64,000 nucleotides of DNA, taken from assembly GCA_963752695.1 (NCBI GenBank), contig CAVVZB010000001.1, forward strand, positions 992,001-1,056,000. Reading direction: 5' to 3'. Numbering within the stretch: position 1 is the stretch's first letter; each line of letters begins with the position of its first letter. Below are positions 35,449 through 42,588 of the stretch, one piece after another. This DNA is from Bog-113 sp963752695. GTDB lineage: Bacteria; Acidobacteriota; Terriglobia; Bryobacterales; Bryobacteraceae. Both the position numbers and the translations under genes were made by a program. Below the pieces are notes generated by a model that did no database searches, had not been told where the DNA came from, and was given only the letters and a program-made list of their open reading frames with translations.

Positions 35449-36759
35449 ATGCGCAGTTCCGCGATTTGGCTTTTCATCCTGCTTGCCGTGGGGCGTTGGT
35501 GTCTCGTCAACGCTCAGATGGATGAAAAGCCGCCGGTACTGAAGCGCGGTAACAGTACCCCTACCATCGGAAGAACGGGTAAGCCGGACTCTTCATCGAA
35601 AGACGATTCGCTCATCTCGGCTGGTGGAGTCATCAAACACCTGGATCCCAAAGTGGTGATAATGGAAGCTGATGACACTCGTATCCTTACCTGTAAGCTG
35701 ACCGCTTCCACAGCATTTCTGGGTCCGGAAGGCAAGCTGACCGCTGATGACTTCGATCCCGGCATGCGCGTGCAGATAAAGGCCAGAATGGAGGGGGATA
35801 GTAATGATCTCACCGCGGTCTCCATTACGCTCGAGATCCCAACTCAGAAGCCGACGGACCTGAAGACTTCAACCGCTGAAGGTCCGCCTGACGAAGAAGG
35901 GCGGCCGGTCCTGCGCCGGGGGAAACCCACCAAGCGGCCTTCCGTTGAGACGGCCGAGAACGACAGCAACCCCGCGCTAGCACCTGATCCGGAATCCGCT
36001 GCAGCCGAGACACGTTCCTCCCATCCTGCGGAACCGGCACCAGCGCCCGTTACAGCAGAGTGGGCACAGGCTGCCTTCTTAAAAAAAGTCCGTGATGTGA
36101 CCGCTGAGTATACCCGCAGACTGCCGAACTTTGTATGTAAGCAGTTTACAACGCGTTACGAGCGCGAGTCGCGATCCGCAGGTTGGGAGGCCAGGGACGT
36201 GATTACCGCGGCTTTGGTTTACCAAAATGGAATAGAAGAGTATCAGAACATTAAGATTGGTAACAAAGCCGCTCCCAAAAACATGATGGACGCCAAGGGA
36301 CAGACTACAACTGGCGATTTCAATAGTGTCCTGGCGAGTCTGATGGAAGCACCTTCCAACGCAGAGTTCCATTACGTGAAAGACGCTGAGATGAAGCGGC
36401 TACATACCAAGGTGTATGACTTCGCGGTAAAACGGGAAGGTTCCAATTGGAGTATTAAGACCGGAGGTCAATCCATTATTCCGGCGTACAGCGGACGTTT
36501 GTGGATTGACCGCGAATCCGGGCGGGTCGTTCGATTGGAACGACAGGCGGACAAGATTCCCGTGACATTTCCAATGGACACACTGGAACAGACTGTCGAC
36601 TACGATTTTGTACTTTTGGGAGAGCGGAAGGTTTTGTTGCCAACTGAGTCTGAGAGCTTATCGTGTCAACGTGGATCGTCTTTTTGCGCTAAGAACGTAA
36701 TCGAGTTTCGCAACTATCAGGAATTTCGGGGCGAATCTAAAATCGATTTCGACAAATAA
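35449..36759 (+). CDS. Exported acidobacterial protein with 'LPNFVCKQF' domain
   Basis: The 436-residue product starts at the ATG touching the subtilase stop codon. It has a signal peptide (IWLFILLAVGRWCLVNA). Residues about 55-135 look like a small OB-like DUF5666 domain (GGVIKHLDPKVVIMEADDTR). A proline/glutamate-rich disordered linker follows (about 136-205). The C-terminal half (LPNFVCKQFTTRYERESRS, then YSGRLWIDRESGRVVRLER) belongs to a family I have repeatedly seen in Solibacter-type proteins and which seems related to LolA-like folds. The function is unknown. Zero spacing suggests translational coupling with the protease, so it may act in its maturation or surface display; this is inference. 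Confidence 0.72.
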   Translation: MRSSAIWLFILLAVGRWCLVNAQMDEKPPVLKRGNSTPTIGRTGKPDSSSKDDSLISAGGVIKHLDPKVVIMEADDTRILTCKLTASTAFLGPEGKLTADDFDPGMRVQIKARMEGDSNDLTAVSITLEIPTQKPTDLKTSTAEGPPDEEGRPVLRRGKPTKRPSVETAENDSNPALAPDPESAAAETRSSHPAEPAPAPVTAEWAQAAFLKKVRDVTAEYTRRLPNFVCKQFTTRYERESRSAGWEARDVITAALVYQNGIEEYQNIKIGNKAAPKNMMDAKGQTTTGDFNSVLASLMEAPSNAEFHYVKDAEMKRLHTKVYDFAVKREGSNWSIKTGGQSIIPAYSGRLWIDRESGRVVRLERQADKIPVTFPMDTLEQTVDYDFVLLGERKVLLPTESESLSCQRGSSFCAKNVIEFRNYQEFRGESKIDFDK

Positions 36760-36802
36760 AGCCAGGCGGCTAACTGCGAGCTACCCGGCTCATATTTGGT
36801 CT

Positions 36803-37231
36803 CTAACTCACTAACTGAGCTGTTAAATGGATCTCCACCCCAGCCAGAGCTTTCGATACGGGACAGCCTTTTTTCGCATTTTCGGCTTGCTCCTGGAACG
36901 ACTTGTCATCAATGCCTGGAACCTCGGCCTCGGTCTCAAGGTCGATACGCGGAATTGCAAATCCGCCCGCGGCCTTTTCAAGGTGAACTTTAGCCGTGGT
37001 ATGAATGCGGGTCGGCTTAAATCCTGCCGCGCCGAGTTGCGCGGAGAGCGCCATCGAGAAGCAACCCGCGTGTGCAGCGCCGATCAGTTCCTCCGGATTT
37101 GTTCCGGCTCCGTCTTCAAAGCGTGTCTTGAAGCTATACTTTCCTTCGAAAGCTCCGCTGCCGAGCTTGACCGTTCCCGATCCATCCTGCAGCGCACCTT
37201 TCCATTCCGCTTCCGCGGTTCTCGTCGGCAT
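36803..37231 (-). CDS. OsmC-family peroxiredoxin
   Basis: The 142-residue product has the two conserved cysteines of OsmC: Cys57 (AAHAGCFSMAL) and Cys123 (KKGCPVSKAL), plus the catalytic-site glutamate region TNPEELIGAAHA. OsmC proteins reduce organic hydroperoxides, usually with dihydrolipoamide as reductant. The length and motifs are those of the OsmC rather than the Ohr group, though the boundary is not sharp by eye. It is the last gene of a minus-strand run; the UBP zinc-finger gene lies 24 bp upstream, so it may share that operon's oxidative or redox theme. Confidence 0.9.
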   Translation of the reverse strand: MPTRTAEAEWKGALQDGSGTVKLGSGAFEGKYSFKTRFEDGAGTNPEELIGAAHAGCFSMALSAQLGAAGFKPTRIHTTAKVHLEKAAGGFAIPRIDLETEAEVPGIDDKSFQEQAENAKKGCPVSKALAGVEIHLTAQLVS

Positions 37232-37255
37232 AAAATCGTTTCCTCAGCTTCCAGA

Positions 37256-37513
37256 TTATTCCATCTCGACTTCATCGATGTAACACCACATCCAGCTCTC
37301 GCCCGGTTCGATCGACCGGATAATCGGATGTTGCGTCTTATGGAAGTGTTTGGTGGCGTGCTTGTTCTTCGAGGAGTCGCAACAGCCCACGTGCCCGCAG
37401 CTGAGACATAAGCGCAGGTGGACCCAATGATCGCCTGTTTTCAGACACTCGGCGCAGCCATGGGTTTGGGGTTGAACGTCCTGGATTTCATTGATGTGCG
37501 TGCAACTGTTCAT
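37256..37513 (-). CDS. Bacterial UBP-type zinc-finger protein
   Basis: The 85-residue product is essentially one ZnF-UBP domain: CTHINEIQDVQPQ, HGCAECLKTGDHWVHLRLC, LSCGHVGCCDS, NKHATKHFHKTQHPI and WMWCYIDE. All the expected cysteine and histidine ligands are visible. In eukaryotes this finger binds the free C-terminal diglycine of ubiquitin. Here the arginine of that pocket (in CGR) is replaced within GCCDS, so the ligand is probably different. The gene overlaps the histidine-kinase gene by 26 bp and so is part of the three-gene signalling operon. Confidence 0.9.
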   Translation of the reverse strand: MNSCTHINEIQDVQPQTHGCAECLKTGDHWVHLRLCLSCGHVGCCDSSKNKHATKHFHKTQHPIIRSIEPGESWMWCYIDEVEME

Positions 37514-38936
37514 CGATCGGTCTCCGTGCAGGGGGAGTTAGAGGCAGGCGGATCTGAAAGCTGGTATTTCCTGGGCGCGATGCGAACCGGACTTCGCCAT
37601 GGTGACGTCCGACGATGCGATAGACCAAATCAAGCCCGAGCCCCGTACCTTCGCCAACGCCTTTGGTGGTGAAGAAGGGCTCAAATATCCGGCTTTGGAT
37701 TTCCGGCGGTATCCCCGGGCCGTTGTCGCTGATTTCGATCAGTGCGAGGTCGTTCTCCCGAAGTGTGCGGACATGGAGTTCGCCCTTGCCCTTCATGGCG
37801 CTGATCGCATTATCGATTAGATTGGTCCACACCTGATTGAGCTCCCCGCCATTGGCAAGGATCTTTGGGAGTCTTGGATCGTAGTCCCGTGTAACTTGAA
37901 TCCCATTTTTCATGCAATGTCCAAGAATGGTGAGCGTGGTGTCAAGGCCGCGGTGGATATCGGTTTCCTGCTCTTGCACGCGATCCATATAAGAGTACTC
38001 TTTGACTGCTTTCACCAGGACTGTCATCCGCTTGGTGCTGTTCTCGATTTCAGTAAGTAAGCGATGTACAGTAAACGTAGCCGCCACCCGCCGGAGCGCG
38101 CTTCCCGCCACTTGCTCGCCCACCATCCCCAAGACCTGGTCGAGACATTCGCAATCGAAACCTGAATCGGCCAAGGCGTGCGCTATTTCAAATCCGTCGC
38201 GAACTCCGTGCTCGTCCAACCACTGGATCAGTTCTTCTTCGCGGTCACTGAGCGCAAGCGAATCAAGCAGCGGCTCGGCATCTATCTGCTCGGCGGCTTT
38301 GCTTTCGAACTCGGCAAGGCGCTCGCGCTGGTCTGGGCTCATGGGACACGTCGCCAATTCATGATTCGATTGGGCGAGCTGCCCAAGCGCCTCGCGCAAG
38401 TTGGAAGCGGCGCGCTGCGCAGCCGATGCGGGATTGTTCAACTCATGAGCCAGCCCCGCCGAAAGCTTGCCGAGGGCGGCCAACTTTTCCCGATTTTGAT
38501 CGATCTTTGCCGTCTCCCGGATGCGGTCCGACAGCACGCCCACCAGGCGCTCACCCATCGTCGGGATCACGGTAAGCATCTCCGGAAAATTCTCTTCGCG
38601 CAAGCGCCCGATCCGAGTAGTTCCCACGGCTCGCACGGTGGAAGGAAACTCTCTCATCCGGGAGAAAGGAAGCTTGCCGGTGACCCGCCCGGCGCCAGCC
38701 ATGAAGATTGGGCCGTCCTGCCCCATCTCGGTCCGGCGAGCCTGCAACTCGCCCTCGAAGATGGCAACCATGTAGTTTGCGGGCGACCCGGCTTCCACCA
38801 GAATCGAGCCCGGCTCGTATTGTTCGTTGCTGAAATGGGAAGCCAGCCACGCGAGTTGCGGTTCGCCGAGATCGGCAAAGACCGAGATTGCCTTTAGATC
38901 TTCAATGGACGGATGATCGCTAATAAGCTGTTCCAT
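37488..38936 (-). CDS. Histidine kinase with N-terminal cyclic-nucleotide-binding-like domain
   Basis: The 482-residue soluble product has a CRP-like domain at about 18-130 (VFADLGEPQLAWLASHF, EPGSILVEAGSPANYMVAIF). A dimerisation domain carries the phosphoacceptor His164 in SAGLAHELNNPA. The ATPase domain (about 350-475) has the N box NQVWTNLIDNAISAM, the G1 box SDNGPGIP, and the G2 region TTKGVGEGTGLGL. There are no membrane helices, so it senses an internal signal, perhaps through the CRP-like pocket. The upstream gene, 1 bp away, encodes a receiver fused to a flavoprotein, its likely phosphorelay partner. Confidence 0.92.
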   Translation of the reverse strand: MEQLISDHPSIEDLKAISVFADLGEPQLAWLASHFSNEQYEPGSILVEAGSPANYMVAIFEGELQARRTEMGQDGPIFMAGAGRVTGKLPFSRMREFPSTVRAVGTTRIGRLREENFPEMLTVIPTMGERLVGVLSDRIRETAKIDQNREKLAALGKLSAGLAHELNNPASAAQRAASNLREALGQLAQSNHELATCPMSPDQRERLAEFESKAAEQIDAEPLLDSLALSDREEELIQWLDEHGVRDGFEIAHALADSGFDCECLDQVLGMVGEQVAGSALRRVAATFTVHRLLTEIENSTKRMTVLVKAVKEYSYMDRVQEQETDIHRGLDTTLTILGHCMKNGIQVTRDYDPRLPKILANGGELNQVWTNLIDNAISAMKGKGELHVRTLRENDLALIEISDNGPGIPPEIQSRIFEPFFTTKGVGEGTGLGLDLVYRIVGRHHGEVRFASRPGNTSFQIRLPLTPPARRPIDEQLHAHQ

Positions 38937-38937
38937 T

Positions 38938-40605
38938 TCAACTCCGGTTCAAATACTGATGAACGAATTGAACGGCGATTGAGCCTTCGCCCACGCCGGA
39001 AGCGACACGTTTCACCGATCCGAAACGTACGTCGCCGACTGCGAAAATACCGGGAACACTCGCTTCCAGAAGCATAGGAGCGCGGTCGAAGTTTTTTGTG
39101 GAGAGGTCTTTCGGAATTTGCGGGCCGGTTAGGATGAATCCGTGATCGTCACGCGCCACGGTGTCACCGAGCCATGAGGTCTTCGGCTCTGCGCCGATGA
39201 AAATGAAAAGTGACGTTGCGGGGACGCGATCGGTTCTACCGGTGGCTTCACAGTACAACGACAACTCCTCCAGGTGGTTCTCGCCGTGAGCCTCGCGCAC
39301 CTGGGTGCAGTATTCCACGTGAATGTTGGGCTGCTGCTGAATTTGGTCGATGAGGTATTGAGACATGGTAGCGGCCAAAGTCTTGGCGCGGACCAGCAGA
39401 ATCACGTTTCCCGCGTACCGCGCAAAATGCATGGCAGCCTGCCCGGCTGAGTTCGCTCCACCCACGATGAACACGGTTTCGCCCTTGCATGTGGGGGCTT
39501 CGGTAAGTCCGCCGCCATAGTAAATGCCCGCGCCCTGTAAGCGATCGAGGCCCGGCAGACTGAGCTTGCGCCATTGAACACCCGCTGCAATGACCAGAGC
39601 GTCGCATGACAATTCCGCGCCATCCGAGAGCGTTACAACCTTGAAAGGCTGCTCAACGCGCAGTTTGGTCGCTTCCTGAGGGATCAGCAGCTCCGCCTCG
39701 AATTTCTTGGCCTGTGCGACGGCGCGAACAGTTAGCTCCTGCCCGCTCAATCCACCCGGAAAGCCCAGATAGTTTTCGATACGCGAACTGGCTCCGGCTT
39801 GGCCGCCTGGTGCCTCGCGTTCCACAACTACGGTTTTTAATCCTTCGGACGCTCCGTATACAGCTGCCGCCAATCCCGCGGGGCCACCGCCCACAATCAC
39901 CAGATCGTAATGCTCAAGCCGGGCATTTACATTAAGCTTCAAATGTCCCGCGAGATCGGCCGTGGAGGGCTCTGAGATGCTCTCGCCATTTTCGAAAACG
40001 GCGATCGGGAGATGCCGTAGCTTGCCCTCGAGAGAATCCAGAACCCGCTGCGTGTTCTTGTCGAGATCCTTGGCTTCGGCGTCGATCCATCGATACTGGA
40101 CCTGATTGCGGCCCAGGAAATCACGCAATTCGTAGGACTTTGGCGAATACCGCGTGCCGACAATCTGCAGGCCCTGATAGGGGGGTCGATAACACGCGAG
40201 CCACGATTTCAGAAGGTCATCCAACACCGGGTACAACTTCTCTTCCGGCGGGTCCCACGGCTTCATTAGGTAGTAGTCGAGCCGCACGCCGTTGATGGCC
40301 TGAATCGCGGCATTGGTGTCCGCATACGCGGTGAGCAGCACGCGGCGCGCATCCGGAAAATGCTCGATCGCTTGTTCCAGGAATTCAATGCCGTTCATCT
40401 GCGGCATTTTGTAGTCGACCAGAAACAAAGCTACGGCTTCGCCACGTTTGCTTAGGACGGGAAGCATATTCAGAGCGGCTTGCCCGGAGGAAGCGCGGAC
40501 TATTCGAAACTCTTTGCTGTAGAACGGATTGCGGCGGAGGTCACGCTCGACGCCCCGCAGCACTTCGGGATCGTCGTCAATGGTCAGTACTACGGGTCGG
40601 GCCAT
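38938..40605 (-). CDS. Response-regulator receiver fused to a thioredoxin-reductase-like flavoprotein
   Basis: The 555-residue product is taken from ATG 40605; TTG 40617 would add four residues. Residues 1-125 are a receiver domain with Asp64 as phosphoacceptor (FLVDYKMP), the acidic pocket TIDDDPE and Lys115 (YYLMKPW). A glutaredoxin/GST-N-like segment (about 148-225) lacks a CxxC (TRYSPKSYELRDF). The C-terminal half is a pyridine-nucleotide-dependent flavoprotein: DLVIVGGGPAGLAAAVYGAS, VFIVGGANSAGQAAMHFAR, and IFAVGDVRFGSVKRVASGVG. The redox CxxC of true thioredoxin reductases is replaced by SAGQ, so the electron acceptor must be something else. Phosphorylation could gate the flavoprotein activity. 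It lies 1 bp from the kinase gene. Confidence 0.9.
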   Translation of the reverse strand: MARPVVLTIDDDPEVLRGVERDLRRNPFYSKEFRIVRASSGQAALNMLPVLSKRGEAVALFLVDYKMPQMNGIEFLEQAIEHFPDARRVLLTAYADTNAAIQAINGVRLDYYLMKPWDPPEEKLYPVLDDLLKSWLACYRPPYQGLQIVGTRYSPKSYELRDFLGRNQVQYRWIDAEAKDLDKNTQRVLDSLEGKLRHLPIAVFENGESISEPSTADLAGHLKLNVNARLEHYDLVIVGGGPAGLAAAVYGASEGLKTVVVEREAPGGQAGASSRIENYLGFPGGLSGQELTVRAVAQAKKFEAELLIPQEATKLRVEQPFKVVTLSDGAELSCDALVIAAGVQWRKLSLPGLDRLQGAGIYYGGGLTEAPTCKGETVFIVGGANSAGQAAMHFARYAGNVILLVRAKTLAATMSQYLIDQIQQQPNIHVEYCTQVREAHGENHLEELSLYCEATGRTDRVPATSLFIFIGAEPKTSWLGDTVARDDHGFILTGPQIPKDLSTKNFDRAPMLLEASVPGIFAVGDVRFGSVKRVASGVGEGSIAVQFVHQYLNRS

Positions 40606-40664
40606 ACGCGATATCAACTCGATGCTACCTGAACGTCAAAGGTTGCACAGGCTACGCTGGGTTC

Positions 40665-42461
40665 GTGCTCGCATCTCACGATCCGCCCAACCCCGAAGTT
40701 GAATACGAGACGCGCCTTACCGCGCGCCGGGAGCGGCTCGGGAGAGAAACAGCGCGGAGGAACCAGCTCGGAAACGCACGGTTGGCGATAACAGTGGCTG
40801 CAGTTGCCGCGATTTGGATAGCTATCGCTTACGATTGGCCCTGGTGGTCCGCGCTCGCCGCAGTATCTTTCGCTGTGTTGATCGCGCTTTTCGTTGCCGG
40901 CGATCGCGTCGCTCGCCGTATGCAGATCGCCCAACGAAGCGTTGAGTACTACGAACGGGCTCTGGAACGTGTGCGTTACCGTCAAAATCCACGTGGCGAA
41001 ACGGGCGAGCGGTTCCTTGATCCTCACCATCCCTACGCGGTCGATCTGGACATTTTCGGGAAACACTCGCTGTTTCAGCTGCTTTCCACCTGCCGAACTC
41101 GTGCTGGAGAGAACCTCTTGGCGAGATGGATGTTGACTGGAAGTCCGGCCGAAGAAATCGCCTCGCGTCACGCGGCCGTGGCGGATCTGCGCGATCGGCT
41201 TGACCTTCGCGAGGATCTGGCTGTTCTCGGCGAGGACTTCCGTTCCGGCGTGAACCCGGAAGCGCTCGAAGCCTGGGCGGTAGCACCCGCAGTTCCAATT
41301 CCTCAAACGGTGCGCTATATCGCCGCGAGCTTTTCTTTTCTTGGTTTGGTCGCACTAGCGTTATGGGTTTTGTCTTCTTTCAGCGATCCTCGCCTGCGCA
41401 TCGCCATGGTCATGATCGGAGTGATGGAGGCGCTGGTATTCGCGCGCTGGCGCGGCGTAGTCAACCGGATTGCCGGTGACGCTGAGGCGCCCGGCAACGA
41501 TCTTGCGCTACTGGCTGCGGTGCTGGCTCGAATCGAGCATGAACAATTTCTGTCTCCGCGTCTGGCACGCGGTTGTACAGCTTTGCAGGAACCTCGACCG
41601 GCTTCGGTGTCGATAGCCCAGCTCAGCCGGCTCATCGAACTGTTGGAATCTCGCGAGACCTGGTTCGTTCGCATCTTCGGCCCGCTTCTTCTTTGGACTA
41701 CACAGGTGACGTTCGCTCTGGAAACCTGGAGGCAGCGCTACGGCCACGCAATCCCACGCTGGCTAGAGGCGGTGGCCGAATTCGAAGCTCTCGGTTCTTT
41801 GGCCGCATTGCGCTTTGAACAGCCAGGCGATGTCCTTCCGCAGGTCATTAATCAGAAACGCTTACTGGAAGCACGCGATCTGGCCCACCCGCTGGTCCCG
41901 GGGTGTGTCCCCAACGACGTCAGCCTCAACGAAGGAGCCGCGCTGCTCATCGTAAGCGGATCGAACATGTCGGGAAAGAGCACGCTTCTAAGATCGATTG
42001 GGTCTAACGTCGTCCTTGCTCTGGCCGGCGCACCAGTCCGGGCGAGCTTCATGCGACTGGGACCACTATCGATCGGAGCGTCCATCCGCTCTTCGGACTC
42101 ACTGGAAGGCGGAATTTCGCGCTTCTACGCCGAGATCTTGCGAATTCGGCAGCTGTTCGACTTGCCGCGTCCCGTACTCTTCCTTTTGGACGAACTGCTA
42201 GCTGGAACCAATTCTCACGACCGCCGCATCGGGGCTGAGGCCATCCTCCAAGGGCTCCTGGAGCGTGGGGCAATAGGACTCGCCACGACGCACGATCTGG
42301 CTCTGTCCGCATTGGTAGACGCGCTTCCCGGAAGCGCCAACGTTCACTTCGAGGACTTCATCCACGAGGGCCGTATGCAGTTCGACTACCGGATGAGGCC
42401 GGGCGTCGTGACGCGAAGTAATGCGCTCGAGCTGATGAGGTCGGTTGGCCTGAAGGTGTAG
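40665..42461 (+). CDS. MutS-family ATPase with N-terminal membrane helices
   Basis: The 598-residue product starts at GTG 40665. Two hydrophobic helices lie at about 38-82 (ITVAAVAAIWIAIAYDWPWW, then AAVSFAVLIALFVAG). A MutS-like lever/clamp region follows (about 130-330), with a second hydrophobic pair at about 205-260 (YIAASFSFLGLVALALWVLS). The C-terminal ATPase has Walker A GSNMSGKST at about 432-440, Walker B LFLLDELLAGTN and the switch TTHDLAL. No mismatch-recognition (Phe-x-Glu) domain is present. These membrane-linked MutS relatives occur widely in bacteria; their role is not established, and mismatch repair is unlikely. It is divergent from the flavoprotein gene, with a gap of 59 bp. 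Confidence 0.87.
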   Translation: MLASHDPPNPEVEYETRLTARRERLGRETARRNQLGNARLAITVAAVAAIWIAIAYDWPWWSALAAVSFAVLIALFVAGDRVARRMQIAQRSVEYYERALERVRYRQNPRGETGERFLDPHHPYAVDLDIFGKHSLFQLLSTCRTRAGENLLARWMLTGSPAEEIASRHAAVADLRDRLDLREDLAVLGEDFRSGVNPEALEAWAVAPAVPIPQTVRYIAASFSFLGLVALALWVLSSFSDPRLRIAMVMIGVMEALVFARWRGVVNRIAGDAEAPGNDLALLAAVLARIEHEQFLSPRLARGCTALQEPRPASVSIAQLSRLIELLESRETWFVRIFGPLLLWTTQVTFALETWRQRYGHAIPRWLEAVAEFEALGSLAALRFEQPGDVLPQVINQKRLLEARDLAHPLVPGCVPNDVSLNEGAALLIVSGSNMSGKSTLLRSIGSNVVLALAGAPVRASFMRLGPLSIGASIRSSDSLEGGISRFYAEILRIRQLFDLPRPVLFLLDELLAGTNSHDRRIGAEAILQGLLERGAIGLATTHDLALSALVDALPGSANVHFEDFIHEGRMQFDYRMRPGVVTRSNALELMRSVGLKV

Positions 42462-42588
42462 CGAGTCCCCCTTAGGCTTCGAAGGAAACCCCGCGACTAA
42501 AGTAACTTTGATCTCCCGCCGATCAACCCGGTACAAGCGTTGAAATTACGCCGTTGTACCAGACGTTAGTTCGAAAGCGAGACTCAAG

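Noticed and set aside
38938..40605. True thioredoxin reductase
   Set aside because: The redox-active CxxC is replaced by SAGQ and the glutaredoxin-like segment also lacks cysteines, so disulfide reduction is not supported.
40614..41306. 230-residue minus-strand frame opposite the MutS-like gene
   Set aside because: It is antisense to a gene with clear ATPase motifs, and its composition is that of a shadow frame.
40665..42461. Classical mismatch-repair MutS
   Set aside because: It is only 598 residues, has membrane helices and lacks the N-terminal mismatch-recognition domain.
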